From positions 1-17,484 of the forward strand of contig LUYY01000140.1 in NCBI GenBank assembly GCA_001603415.1: 17,484 nucleotides of DNA, given 5' to 3'. The first letter of the stretch is position 1. Every line of letters starts with the position of its first letter. The notes under the pieces were generated by a model. That model did not search any database and was not told the origin of the DNA. It was given only the letters and a program-made list of their open reading frames with translations. The DNA is from Bacteroidales bacterium Bact_07 (GTDB lineage: Bacteria > Bacteroidota > Bacteroidia > Bacteroidales > Tenuifilaceae). A program made the translations under genes and the position numbers. Below are positions 1 to 7,762 of this stretch, piece after piece.

Positions 1-39
1 TATATTTACCAAAGTTATTTAATAAGAACGAAAAAGCAA

Positions 40-531
40 ATGCTGATAGACTACTTTTTAATTTCTTTAGCCATCGCACTCATATTGCTGGGATTGATAG
101 GTTGTATTCTGCCTGTAATACCAGGACCACCATTAGCATGGGTAGGACTTTTTGTTGCAAAGCTCACAGAATTTAGTTCTTTAAGCTGGACAATAGTTGT
201 GGTAATGGCGATAATAACATTAGTAGTAACAATACTCGATTATTTGTTTCCTGCATGGATATCGAGAAAAATGGGTGGAACTAATTGGGGTGCTTGGGGA
301 ACCATAGTAGGATTAATTGCAGGTGTTGCACTATTGGGGCCAATTGGTATAGTTATTGGTCCATTTTTGGGTGCATTGGTTGGGGAAATGCTAAAACGTA
401 AAAGCAAGGATAACCAAACCAACTACCCATGGTTATCAGCAATTGGATCGTTACTTGGTTTTACTTTGGGAGTAGGAGTAAAACTTTTAACGGTTGGGCT
501 AATAATATATTTTTTTGTGGCAAGCCCATAA
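40..531 (+). CDS. DUF456 family integral membrane protein
   Basis: The 163-residue protein is almost entirely hydrophobic, with about four or five membrane segments and no cleavable signal peptide. It shows the DUF456 (PF04306) pattern: an N-terminal helix followed by GCILPVIPGPPLAW (about residues 22-35), a central glycine-rich helix pair with GAWGTIVGLIAG and GPIGIVIGPFLGALVGE (about 84-116), a short basic cytoplasmic stretch (KRKSKDN), and a final helix pair. Length is normal for the family. The biochemical role of DUF456 proteins is not established, so none is given. The gene converges on the RRM gene, the two stop codons being only 3 bases apart. TATATTTA at positions 1-8 could be its -7 promoter box, but any -33 box lies outside the window. 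The family call is secure; function is unknown. Confidence 0.88.
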   Translation: MLIDYFLISLAIALILLGLIGCILPVIPGPPLAWVGLFVAKLTEFSSLSWTIVVVMAIITLVVTILDYLFPAWISRKMGGTNWGAWGTIVGLIAGVALLGPIGIVIGPFLGALVGEMLKRKSKDNQTNYPWLSAIGSLLGFTLGVGVKLLTVGLIIYFFVASP

Positions 532-534
532 AGC

Positions 535-828
535 CTATGCCTTAGGATTCGTTTCCTCTTCCTTCCCTTTGTCTGCTTGGTTTTGATCGGCTTTACGGAA
601 GGCGCTGTTAACTTTGATGTTTCGGCCTTTAACCTGACTATCGTTGAGTTCTTTTATGGCTTTTAAAGCCGATTCCTCATTGTCGAACTCAACAAATCCG
701 TAGCCCTTTGATTTTCCTGTAGCACGATCGGTAATGATTTTAGCTGAAACCACGTTTCCAAAAGGCATGCAAAGCTCTTTTAACTCATCGGCGGTCATAG
801 AATACGCGATGTTTCCAATGTAAATCAT
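535..828 (-). CDS. Single-RRM RNA-binding protein
   Basis: This is a small (97-residue) one-domain RNA-recognition-motif protein. RNP2 is IYIGNI at residues 2-7 and RNP1 is KGYGFVEF at 41-48, with the usual aromatic residues on both beta strands. The fold ends near residue 80 and is followed by a short charged, low-complexity tail rich in Lys, Gln and Glu. Such stand-alone RRM proteins are common in Bacteroidota and Cyanobacteria and bind single-stranded RNA; the targets of this one cannot be read from sequence. The frame is open to 855, but I place the start at 828 (or the adjacent ATG at 831) because family members begin a residue or two before RNP2 and because a candidate promoter at 857-890 would start transcripts near 850. 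It is separated from the upstream argF gene by a terminator, so it is probably transcribed alone. Confidence 0.9.
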   Translation of the reverse strand: MIYIGNIAYSMTADELKELCMPFGNVVSAKIITDRATGKSKGYGFVEFDNEESALKAIKELNDSQVKGRNIKVNSAFRKADQNQADKGKEEETNPKA

Positions 829-856
829 CATAATGGCATAAGTTTTAAAATCCAAA

Positions 857-890
857 TAAATTTATGACTTAGTAGTAAAAAATGCAAAAA
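857..890 (-). promoter_or_regulatory. Candidate promoter of the RRM gene
   Basis: Read on the minus strand there is TTTTTG (890-885), a 20-base spacer, then TAAATTTA (864-857). This resembles the Bacteroidota sigma-ABfr consensus TTTG-N19-TAnnTTTG with one mismatch in the last base. The -33 box would coincide with the U-tract of the upstream argF terminator, an economical overlap. A transcript would begin near 850, giving a leader of about 20 bases. Confidence 0.4.
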
Positions 891-918
891 AAAAGCAGCT
901 TTTTTCAAAGCTGCTTTT
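886..918 (-). terminator. Rho-independent terminator of arcC-argF
   Basis: A perfect 12-bp stem (AAAAGCAGCTTT at 891-902 pairing with AAAGCTGCTTTT at 907-918) closes a 4-base loop. On the minus strand it is followed directly by an uninterrupted run of T. It lies about 20 bases after the argF stop codon, as expected for the end of that operon. Confidence 0.9.
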
Positions 919-936
919 AAAGTTTTACGCTTACAT

Positions 937-1938
937 CTATTGGCCAAGTGTGGCAACCATTACTGCTTTTATAGTATGTACGCGGTTTTCGGCCTCGTCG
1001 AAGACAATAGAGGCTTCCGATTCAAAAACATCTTCGGTTACTTCCATGGCCTCGAGTCCAAATTTCTTGTAAATTTCTTCGCCAACAACTGTTTCGCGGT
1101 TGTGGAATGCAGGCAAGCAGTGCATAAACTTACAATTAGGATTACCGGTTAATTCCATAGCCTTGCGGTTAACCTGGTAGGGCTTAAGCAGTTTAATACG
1201 TTCTTCCCAAACCGAATCGGGTTCACCCATCGATACCCATACGTCGGTGTAAAGGAAGTCGCAGCCCTTAACCCCTTCTTCGATGTTTTCGGTTAGGGTA
1301 ATTTTGGCTCCGGTGGTTTTAGCTATTTCACGACAGGTTTTAACAAGTTCTTCGTTTGGCCAGCAAGCCTTTGGGGCGCAAGCCCTAAAATCCATACCCA
1401 TTTTGGCTGCACCAACCATTAGTGAATTGCCCATGTTGTTGCGGGCATCGCCAAGATAGCAAAACTTAACTTCGCTAAGGGGTTTTGTGCTATGCTCGCG
1501 CATGGTAAGGAAGTCGGCGAGGATTTGGGTGGGATGGAACTCGTTTGTTAATCCGTTCCATACAGGTACGCCCGAATATTTAGCAAGGGTTTCTACAATT
1601 TCTTGGGAGTACCCACGGTACTCAATGCCATCGTACATGCGGCCAAGTACGCGAGCGGTGTCCTTCATCGATTCCTTTTTGCCCATTTGCGAGCCCGATG
1701 GCCCGATGTAGGTAACGTTTGCACCTTGGTCGAATGCGGCTACCTCAAATGCACAGCGGGTACGGGTCGAATCCTTCTCAAAAAGGATAACGATGTTTTT
1801 ACCCTTTAACCGTTGCTGCTCAGTTCCGGCATACTTTGCCTTTTTCAAATCGGCTGCAAGGTCAAGCAAAAATTGGATTTCCTTTGGTGTGAAATCGAGC
1901 AGCTTTAAAAAGCTGCGGTTACGTAAATTGAACGACAT
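937..1938 (-). CDS. argF: Ornithine carbamoyltransferase (ArgF/ArcB type)
   Basis: The 333-residue protein catalyses carbamoyl phosphate + L-ornithine to L-citrulline + phosphate, or the reverse phosphorolysis when used catabolically. The carbamoyl-phosphate loop DSTRTR is at residues 56-61, the FHPTQ motif lies near the middle of the chain, the ornithine loop DVWVSMGE is present, and HCLPAFH with the active-site Cys is at 273-279. These are the classical ornithine motifs; the protein is not obviously the N-succinylornithine or N-acetylornithine transcarbamylase variant found in many Bacteroidota, although that distinction needs alignment. It starts 29 bases after the carbamate kinase stop and ends in a strong terminator, so the two form an operon. 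Pairing with carbamate kinase favours a catabolic ArcB role (citrulline to carbamoyl phosphate to ATP), but anabolic use is not excluded. Confidence 0.92.
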   Translation of the reverse strand: MSFNLRNRSFLKLLDFTPKEIQFLLDLAADLKKAKYAGTEQQRLKGKNIVILFEKDSTRTRCAFEVAAFDQGANVTYIGPSGSQMGKKESMKDTARVLGRMYDGIEYRGYSQEIVETLAKYSGVPVWNGLTNEFHPTQILADFLTMREHSTKPLSEVKFCYLGDARNNMGNSLMVGAAKMGMDFRACAPKACWPNEELVKTCREIAKTTGAKITLTENIEEGVKGCDFLYTDVWVSMGEPDSVWEERIKLLKPYQVNRKAMELTGNPNCKFMHCLPAFHNRETVVGEEIYKKFGLEAMEVTEDVFESEASIVFDEAENRVHTIKAVMVATLGQ

Positions 1939-1967
1939 AGCTTTATAGTTTTAGGTTTACACAATTC

Positions 1968-2927
1968 TTAATCTTCGTATTCCATGGTGATTTTTGTGCC
2001 GTACGACATATCTTCAAGCTTAGTAGCCTCAGTGATAACACTCATTTTCCCACCACGCTCAATGAAATTCAGGCATGCACGAATTTTGGGTGCCATGTTC
2101 CCTTCGCCAAACATGCCCTGCTCAAGATATTTCATGGTATCGGCATAGTTCAGAAACTCGAGCTTTTGCTCGTTCGGCTTCTTGTAGTTAAGGTAAACAA
2201 ATGGTACATCAGTTAGGATGTAGAACTCATCGGCTTTAATTTCGGCAGCCATGAGCGACGAGGCTAAGTCCTTATCGATTACTGCCTCGGCGGGTCGAAT
2301 ATCCTTCTTTTCATCAATATAAACGGGTACCCCGCCGCCACCGGAGGCAATAACTATAATCCCTTGGCGAACAAGTTGGTCAATAACTTTGATATTTAGA
2401 ATACCCATGGGTTTTGGCGATGGAACAACACGACGCCAACCGCTACCGGTATCTTTAACCTCTTCCTTGAAAATCCAACCCTTTTCGGCGGCAAGCGCAT
2501 CGGCTTGAGCCTTGTCGTAAATACGGCCTACACGTTTGGTGGGGTTTTTAAAGGCAGGGTCATTATGATCGACAATAACCGGAGTTACCAGGCAGCATAC
2601 TTCGCGGTCGATACCATGCTTCCGGAGCACATTCCGGAGCATACGTTCAATCATATAGCCAATGCCACCCTGCGAATCGGCAACGCAGATATCGAGGGGC
2701 ATTTGAGGAATGCCATAGAGCTGTTCCCCAGCATCGTTACGCATAAGAATGTTTCCTACCTGTGGGCCATTGCCATGGCTGATTACCAGGTTATACCCTT
2801 CCTTTATCAGGTAAACCAAGTTTTCCAGGGTGTCGGTGGTGTTCTGTTCTTGCTCATCGATGGTGCCCACCTGATTTCCACGCAAGAGGGCGTTTCCGCC
2901 TAATGCTACAACTGCTAATTTGCTCAT
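1968..2927 (-). CDS. arcC: Carbamate kinase
   Basis: Carbamate kinase transfers phosphate between carbamoyl phosphate and ADP, giving ATP plus carbamate, which decays to CO2 and ammonia. The 319-residue protein has the amino-acid-kinase fold signatures: ALGGNA at residues 8-13, HGNGPQVG at 51-58, the SQGGIGYMIE helix, and IVIASGGGGVPVY in the nucleotide region. The frame is open to 2951, but the ATG at 2927 gives the family N terminus (MSKLAVVALGGNA) and leaves room for a leader behind the candidate promoter at 2962-2969. It is the first gene of a two-gene operon with ornithine carbamoyltransferase. No arginine deiminase or arginine/ornithine antiporter is present in the window, so the source of citrulline or carbamoyl phosphate is unclear. 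Confidence 0.94.
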   Translation of the reverse strand: MSKLAVVALGGNALLRGNQVGTIDEQEQNTTDTLENLVYLIKEGYNLVISHGNGPQVGNILMRNDAGEQLYGIPQMPLDICVADSQGGIGYMIERMLRNVLRKHGIDREVCCLVTPVIVDHNDPAFKNPTKRVGRIYDKAQADALAAEKGWIFKEEVKDTGSGWRRVVPSPKPMGILNIKVIDQLVRQGIIVIASGGGGVPVYIDEKKDIRPAEAVIDKDLASSLMAAEIKADEFYILTDVPFVYLNYKKPNEQKLEFLNYADTMKYLEQGMFGEGNMAPKIRACLNFIERGGKMSVITEATKLEDMSYGTKITMEYED

Positions 2928-2961
2928 AAACAGTAAATTAAAATTTTCCACTTTAAAGTTA

Positions 2962-2969
2962 CAAAACTA
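2962..2969 (-). promoter_or_regulatory. Candidate -7 box of arcC-argF
   Basis: The minus strand reads TAGTTTTG, an exact match to the Bacteroidota TAnnTTTG element, about 35 bases upstream of the arcC start chosen here. The -33 region, 20 bases further up, reads only TTTA, so the match is partial. A start near 2955 also argues against translation from the in-frame ATG at 2951. Confidence 0.4.
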
Positions 2970-3096
2970 ACTATTTTTTGCAATCGTAATAAAAATACAC
3001 GTAATGTAATACTATCACTCAACGGTTTATATGTATGTTTAATAACATGTTTGGGTTAAGTGTGTGGAATTGTTAATCCTATATTGCTTACCAACT

Positions 3097-3128
3097 TTTG
3101 CAAAACACAAAAACATTTTCTATTTTTA
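3097..3128 (+). promoter_or_regulatory. Candidate promoter of the lipoprotein-ftsK run
   Basis: TTTG (3097-3100), a 20-base spacer and TATTTTTA (3121-3128) match the Bacteroidota TTTG-N19-TAnnTTTG pattern with one mismatch in the last base. It lies about 30 bases before the ATG at 3157 and is the only plausible promoter for this gene in the 200-base divergent gap with arcC. Confidence 0.45.
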
Positions 3129-3156
3129 TAAGTTAATAATTTGAACTAAAGTGTTG

Positions 3157-3852
3157 ATGAGCAGACGTGTAAACCAACTTGTTGGCTGGGCTGTGTTTTT
3201 CGTTTTAATGAGCAGCTGTGAATCCAAACATCCAAAAGAAATTAGGGAAGGACAAATAGATTATTGTATTGAATACGACACCTTAACCCTTAGCAGAATT
3301 GATAAAAAGATATTGCCAAGTTCACTTATTGTGCGTTTTTGCAATAATAATACCATTAACACCATTGATGCCCTTTCGGGTGCGGTTACCATTTCAATTA
3401 TAAGCCAGCCATCCAAAAAGGAATTTGCCACCCTGCTCAAAGTTTTTAATAAGAAACTTTACCATAGTGAGCCCTATGCCAATGGACAGTACCCGGCCCT
3501 TTATGCTCGAATACCCAAGGTTATTATCGATACATTGGTAAATGATTGTGACTACTTGGGGTTCCAGTGTAAAAGCGTAATGGGGTATTTTGCCGATAAT
3601 CCTGATAGTAAGTTTGAGATCATTTATACCAAACAAATTAGTATTGATAAACCCAATTTGAATACACCTTTCGAAAATATTGATGGCGTAATGCTCGGAT
3701 TTAACTTGCGCTTCAACAGGATTGATATGAGGCTTAGGGCAAGGTCGGTTACCAAAACTAAAGTCAACGCCGATGCTTTCAGCATTCCTCCCGATTATAA
3801 GAAGGTTGATTTTCAAACCATGACCGATTTGATCTACTTACTGCAGCAGTAA
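3157..3852 (+). CDS. Putative lipoprotein, GLPGLI/DUF4412-like
   Basis: I do not recognise this 231-residue protein with certainty. The N terminus has basic residues, a hydrophobic stretch (LVGWAVFFVLM) and then MSSC, a plausible though atypical lipobox, so it is probably an envelope lipoprotein with Cys near residue 21. The mature part has no membrane segment. It opens with a GQIDYCIEYD strand, which recalls the start of GLPGLI or DUF4412-type Bacteroidota proteins, and closes with an amphipathic strand pair, a Lys/Thr-rich segment and DAFSIPPDYKKVDFQ, also reminiscent of that group. That assignment is an inference from pattern only. GTG at 3151 could be an alternative start two codons earlier. 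It lies 45 bases upstream of ftsK on the same strand, with lolA beyond, so a role in envelope biogenesis is possible but unproven. Confidence 0.6.
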   Translation: MSRRVNQLVGWAVFFVLMSSCESKHPKEIREGQIDYCIEYDTLTLSRIDKKILPSSLIVRFCNNNTINTIDALSGAVTISIISQPSKKEFATLLKVFNKKLYHSEPYANGQYPALYARIPKVIIDTLVNDCDYLGFQCKSVMGYFADNPDSKFEIIYTKQISIDKPNLNTPFENIDGVMLGFNLRFNRIDMRLRARSVTKTKVNADAFSIPPDYKKVDFQTMTDLIYLLQQ

Positions 3853-3864
3853 GTGTTTTTACAA

Positions 3865-3872
3865 TATCTTTA
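3865..3872 (+). promoter_or_regulatory. Weak -7-like box upstream of ftsK
   Basis: TATCTTTA lies 25 bases before the ftsK start and matches TAnnTTTG except for the last base. There is no clear -33 partner, so ftsK may instead be read through from the lipoprotein gene. Confidence 0.22.
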
Positions 3873-3897
3873 CATCGTTTTTTATTGAGCATACAAT

Positions 3898-6342
3898 ATG
3901 GCTAAAAAGGAGAAGGATACTGACGTTGAGGAATCAGGTAGTAAAAATGTTAGTAACGATTCGCTATTTAAGGATGAAAGAATTAGGTTTACTATTGGCC
4001 TATTCCTAATCCTGTTAGGTTTCTATTTTTTCCTTTCGTTTTTTTCGTTCCTATTCACCTGGAAGGTTGATCAAAGTATCGAGTGGGTTTCCATATTCTC
4101 GTCAGCTGATCAAAAAGTTGGTAACTGGGGTGGGAAACTGGGCGCATCGCTATCAAATCAATTTATAAATCACTGGTTTGGCATATCGGTTTTAGCATTC
4201 CCCTTTATTTTTATGGTTTTGGGGCTTAAACTGCTTAAATTCATTAGGGGAAGAGTAACTAAGTTTGTTTTTAAGGTACTGCTTGGCATACTGGTTGGTT
4301 CGCTTACACTGGGTTTTTTATTCAAGGACCTTGGTGGATATTTGGGGAGCGGATTAGGAGGTGCTCATGGTTTGTGTGTTTCAGAGTGGTTATCGTCCAT
4401 CGTTGGTAAAATAGGGGCAGCATTTATTGTCCTAATAGCTCTTGTGGCTTATATTATTTACATACTTCCAAAGTCGCTTTACCACTTTCAGAGTGGTACC
4501 TATTATCTATTTAAAACCATAGGCGACCTCCTAAAATCGGGTAAGCAAAAGGAGGTAAATTCCGATAAACATGATAAAGTTGATGTTGGACAGGTTGACG
4601 TTGAAAAAGAGCCAGCGCAAACTTCAGATGGCAATCATATTGATGAACTTGACGATGTTTATGATGAAACGGACAATGCCGAAGATTCCGATATTGAACT
4701 GGACATTGATAAACCAATAGATTTTGAGGAGAGTGTTACAAAAACAATCACAGAATCGGAAATTGAGGATAACTTTACCATTGAGCGTAACGAGGAAAAG
4801 GAGGTGGCTATTTCCGAGATCAATGAGCAGGAACTATACGACCCAACCCTTGAGCTTTCAAACTACCAAAAGCCATTAATTGAATTGCTGGAGGATTATA
4901 AGAATACTGAGTCGCCTGTAACCAACGAGATGCTTGTTGAAAACAAGAACAAGATAGTTGAAACCCTTTCGCATTACAAAATACAGATTGATAAGATTAA
5001 GGCCACCATTGGCCCAACAGTTACCCTTTACGAAATTGTTCCTGCACCAGGTGTACGAATAAGTAAAATCAAGAGCCTGGAGGATGATATTGCGCTTAGC
5101 CTATCGGCTTTGGGCATACGAATAATTGCCCCAATTCCCGGCAAAGGAACCATTGGGATTGAGGTGCCAAACCAGTATCCCGAGGTGGTATCGATGCATT
5201 CTATCATTAAGTCACAAAAGTTTCAGGAGTGCAAGTACGATTTGGCAATTGCATTGGGCAAAACCATATCGAACGAAATTTTTATTCTCGATCTTGCCAA
5301 GCTCCCTCACTTGCTCGTTGCCGGTGCTACAGGCCAAGGTAAGTCGGTAGGCCTTAACGCCATTATCACATCGTTACTATACAAAAAACATCCGTCCGAA
5401 ATAAAGTTTGTGTTGGTTGACCCCAAAATGGTGGAGCTAACCCTATACAATAAGCTTGAGCGTCATTTTTTGGCAAAACTGCCCGATGCCGAGGAGGCCA
5501 TCATTACCGATACCCAAAAGGTGATTTACACGCTGAATTCGCTAAGCGTCGAAATGGAAGAGCGCTACAAGCTTCTGAACCTGGCAAAGGTTCGCACAAT
5601 AAAGGAATACAACCAGAAGTTTGTAGCCCGTAGGCTTAACCCAAACAACGGGCATAGGTATTTGCCTTATATAGTGGTAGTTATCGATGAGTTTGCCGAT
5701 TTGATTATGACTGCTGGTCGAGAAATTGAGATGCCCCTGGGGCGACTTGCACAGAAGGCCAGAGCCATTGGTATTCACCTCATTATAGCTACCCAGCGGC
5801 CCTCAACCAATATCATTACCGGTGTGATTAAGGCAAACTTCCCTGCCCGTATAGCTTTTAGGGTATCATCGATGGTTGATTCCCGAACCATTCTCGATAC
5901 TCCAGGTGCCAATAACTTAATTGGTAGGGGCGATATGTTAGTATCGGCTGGTAGCGATTTGGTTCGCGTGCAGTGTGCTTTTGTTGATATTCCTGAAATT
6001 GAACGCATTACCGATTTTATTGGCAATCAGCCCGGTTACCCGCATGCCTATGAGTTGCCCGAATATGTTCCTGAAGGCCAGGATAGCCCAATTGACATCG
6101 ATCTAAAAAGGCGTGATGAACTTTTTGAGGATGCTGCACGTCTTGTTGTGCAAACCCAATCGGGGTCAACCTCGCTTATTCAACGTAAATTTTCCATAGG
6201 CTATAATCGTGCTGGGCGAATTATGGACCAACTTGAGGCTGCCGGTATTGTTGGACCTGCCGATGGTGGCAAACCCCGTCAGGTTTTAATTGTCGATGAG
6301 GTTTCTTTGGAACGTATTTTGAACACTTTATCGGTAGATTAG
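3898..6342 (+). CDS. ftsK: DNA translocase FtsK
   Basis: FtsK is the septum-anchored, ATP-driven DNA pump that clears the chromosome terminus and activates XerCD at dif. The 814-residue protein has an N-terminal membrane domain (about residues 28-190, four or five helices), then an acidic, Asp/Glu-rich linker (about 210-310), much shorter than that of E. coli. The RecA-like motor follows, with Walker A GATGQGKS at 476-483 and Walker B VVVIDEFAD centred on D597-E598, followed by the QKARAIGIHLIIATQRPS stretch. A C-terminal winged-helix gamma domain (about 742-814) contains SLIQRKFSIGYNRAGRIMDQLE and should recognise the KOPS orienting sequences. All parts of a functional translocase are present. 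It sits upstream of lolA, the same order as in Enterobacteria. A xerD-like gene begins at the far end of this window, although the distance implies no operon. Confidence 0.97.
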   Translation: MAKKEKDTDVEESGSKNVSNDSLFKDERIRFTIGLFLILLGFYFFLSFFSFLFTWKVDQSIEWVSIFSSADQKVGNWGGKLGASLSNQFINHWFGISVLAFPFIFMVLGLKLLKFIRGRVTKFVFKVLLGILVGSLTLGFLFKDLGGYLGSGLGGAHGLCVSEWLSSIVGKIGAAFIVLIALVAYIIYILPKSLYHFQSGTYYLFKTIGDLLKSGKQKEVNSDKHDKVDVGQVDVEKEPAQTSDGNHIDELDDVYDETDNAEDSDIELDIDKPIDFEESVTKTITESEIEDNFTIERNEEKEVAISEINEQELYDPTLELSNYQKPLIELLEDYKNTESPVTNEMLVENKNKIVETLSHYKIQIDKIKATIGPTVTLYEIVPAPGVRISKIKSLEDDIALSLSALGIRIIAPIPGKGTIGIEVPNQYPEVVSMHSIIKSQKFQECKYDLAIALGKTISNEIFILDLAKLPHLLVAGATGQGKSVGLNAIITSLLYKKHPSEIKFVLVDPKMVELTLYNKLERHFLAKLPDAEEAIITDTQKVIYTLNSLSVEMEERYKLLNLAKVRTIKEYNQKFVARRLNPNNGHRYLPYIVVVIDEFADLIMTAGREIEMPLGRLAQKARAIGIHLIIATQRPSTNIITGVIKANFPARIAFRVSSMVDSRTILDTPGANNLIGRGDMLVSAGSDLVRVQCAFVDIPEIERITDFIGNQPGYPHAYELPEYVPEGQDSPIDIDLKRRDELFEDAARLVVQTQSGSTSLIQRKFSIGYNRAGRIMDQLEAAGIVGPADGGKPRQVLIVDEVSLERILNTLSVD

Positions 6343-6354
6343 TTTCTTATTTTG

Positions 6355-6362
6355 TATTTTTG
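6355..6362 (+). promoter_or_regulatory. Candidate -7 box of lolA-cysC
   Basis: TATTTTTG matches TAnnTTTG exactly and lies 22 bases before the lolA ATG. No convincing -33 box is seen, so read-through from ftsK is the alternative. Confidence 0.35.
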
Positions 6363-6383
6363 CACGAATAAATATTTAGTTCA

Positions 6384-7025
6384 ATGAGACGAATTTTGAG
6401 TTTACTGATCTTTTCATCATCGATTACTGCATTTGGTCAGCAGGTAAATCCTGAGGAAATAGTTAAGAGTTTTAGCAACAAGATGCAGGAGATTAAGTCG
6501 CTTTCTGCCACTTTTAACTTTACCCTTGAAAACCTACAGGAACGAATTACCGATACCCACCAGGGTAAAATACTGGCCAAGGGAAAAATGTTTTACCTCG
6601 ACCTAATGGGCATGGAGGTGTATTCCGATGGTCAAACCAAATGGCAATACATTAAGGAAGCAAAGGAGGTTACCATCTCAAAGATGAATGTCAAGGAGAA
6701 TAGTTTTCTGGATGACCCCATGAAGCTTTTTAAGGATTACGATAAAAATTTTAAGTATAAGTATGTTGGACAGCAAAATATTAAGAATAGGGTAATACAT
6801 GAGGTTGACTTTTTCCCTCGCGATTTGAACTTGCCTTACTCATCGGTTAAGTTGCAGTTCGATGCCAACACGCTTGAACCTTACCTTATTCGTTATCAGG
6901 GTAAGGATGGTAACAACTACATCATTCAAATTAAGAACTTCAAATCAAACGTTCCTTTGCGTGATGAACGATTCAAGTTTGAATTGCAAAAACACAAAGG
7001 AGTTGAAGTGGTTGATATGAGGTAG
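6384..7025 (+). CDS. lolA: LolA-like outer-membrane lipoprotein carrier
   Basis: LolA ferries lipoproteins across the periplasm from the LolCDE exporter to the outer membrane. The 213-residue protein begins with a signal peptide (MRRILSLLIFSSSITAFG, probable cleavage before QQ). The mature part has the LolA pattern: an initial helix (PEEIVKSFSNKMQEIKSLSATF), then alternating strands with GKILAKGKMFYLDLMGMEVYSDGQTKWQYI, which corresponds to the family's stretch on strand, turn and non-applied substrate pocket, and FLDDPMKLFKDYDKNFKYKY. The final strands (RFKFELQKHKGVEVVDMR) also fit. Length is typical. The position after ftsK repeats the ftsK-lolA order known from Enterobacteria, which strengthens the call. 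It is followed after 6 bases by cysC, so these two are probably cotranscribed despite unrelated functions. Confidence 0.85.
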   Translation: MRRILSLLIFSSSITAFGQQVNPEEIVKSFSNKMQEIKSLSATFNFTLENLQERITDTHQGKILAKGKMFYLDLMGMEVYSDGQTKWQYIKEAKEVTISKMNVKENSFLDDPMKLFKDYDKNFKYKYVGQQNIKNRVIHEVDFFPRDLNLPYSSVKLQFDANTLEPYLIRYQGKDGNNYIIQIKNFKSNVPLRDERFKFELQKHKGVEVVDMR

Positions 7026-7031
7026 CTTTTG

Positions 7032-7568
7032 ATGAACTTTACAAAGCCTATTACAATCTGGATAACCGGTTTACCCGCTTCGGGTAAGACAACCTTGGGT
7101 AAAGCGCTACAAAATCGAATTCGTAAGCTAAACATCCCGGTTGTGCTGCTCGATGGCGACGAGGTAAGAAAGGGATTATGTGCCGATTTGGGTTTCAGCG
7201 AGGCCGATAGAACCGAAAACATTCGCCGCGTTGCCCACATGGCAGCCCTACTTAATTCACAGGGCGTGGTGTCAATATGTTGCTTTGTCTCGCCTTTACA
7301 GTCTATGCGCCAGATGGCCAGTTCAATTATCGGGAAGGATACTTTCTTTGAGGTTTTTACCGATGCACCCTTAGAGGTTTGCCAGTTGCGTGATGCCAAA
7401 GGAAATTATAGTAAAGCAATTAGCGGGTCGCTTTCAAATTTTACCGGCATTTCCGATAGGTATGAAAACCCAGCAAACCCCAGTTTATACTTGAATACTG
7501 CAAAACTGAACGAGGAAGAGGCCGTTGACGTTCTTTATGACCATTTCTTGAAATGGGTTGATATTTAA
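7032..7568 (+). CDS. cysC: Adenylylsulfate (APS) kinase
   Basis: CysC phosphorylates adenosine 5'-phosphosulfate with ATP to give PAPS. The 178-residue protein has a P-loop GLPASGKTT at residues 13-21, in place of the usual GLSGSGKST, followed by LLDGDEVRKGL, the DLGFSEADRTENIRR substrate helix, the FVSP segment, and the family signature RDAKGNYSKAISG plus NFTGISDRYENP. All catalytic elements are present, so it should be active. The ATG at 7032 is chosen over the preceding in-frame TTG at 7029. It begins 6 bases after lolA and is separated by 194 bases from cysD, so it seems tied to the ftsK-lolA run by transcription and to cysDN by function. Confidence 0.94.
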   Translation: MNFTKPITIWITGLPASGKTTLGKALQNRIRKLNIPVVLLDGDEVRKGLCADLGFSEADRTENIRRVAHMAALLNSQGVVSICCFVSPLQSMRQMASSIIGKDTFFEVFTDAPLEVCQLRDAKGNYSKAISGSLSNFTGISDRYENPANPSLYLNTAKLNEEEAVDVLYDHFLKWVDI

Positions 7569-7594
7569 CAATCAAATTATACATCGGTTAAGAG

Positions 7595-7602
7595 TATATT
7601 TG
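7595..7602 (+). promoter_or_regulatory. Weak -7-like box between cysC and cysD
   Basis: TATATTTG matches TAnnTTTG in the 194-base gap, but there is no -33 partner and it would leave a leader of about 150 bases before cysD. The same bases run into GTCACACTGAACG, which partly resembles one arm of the repeat at 10701-10730, so this may instead be a repeat relic. The rest of the gap is AT-rich and shows no clear riboswitch or strong terminator. Confidence 0.2.
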
Positions 7603-7762
7603 TCACACTGAACGTTTTCCAAAAAATGCGAAATGGCTTAAATCTCCTTAAAAAGGATTAAAACATAATCGTCCATTTTGTTATAGGTAATTCAGAAACA
7701 TAATTAGAATAGATTTTTGCAAAACCCAACAGGAACTGTTTTTTAATAAAGATGAATTTGAT

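Noticed and set aside
3035..3048. Palindrome-like ATGTT-TAAT-AACAT upstream of the lipoprotein gene
   Set aside because: The arms are 5 AT-rich bases in AT-rich intergenic DNA, and position relative to the candidate promoter suggests nothing specific.
3394..3816. Open minus-strand frame opposite the putative lipoprotein gene
   Set aside because: The plus-strand frame has a lipobox-like N terminus, a good promoter candidate and the same direction as ftsK, so it is preferred; the minus frame has no start context or signature.
7599..7615. Possible relic of the intergenic repeat seen at 10701-10730 (TTTGTCACACTGAACG)
   Set aside because: Only about 12 of 15 positions agree and no matching second arm is found nearby, so it is not called as a repeat.
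7636..7662. Possible terminator hairpin after cysC (TCCTT...AAGGA)
   Set aside because: The stem is only 5 bp of weak pairs with a 3-base loop and no T-tract follows.
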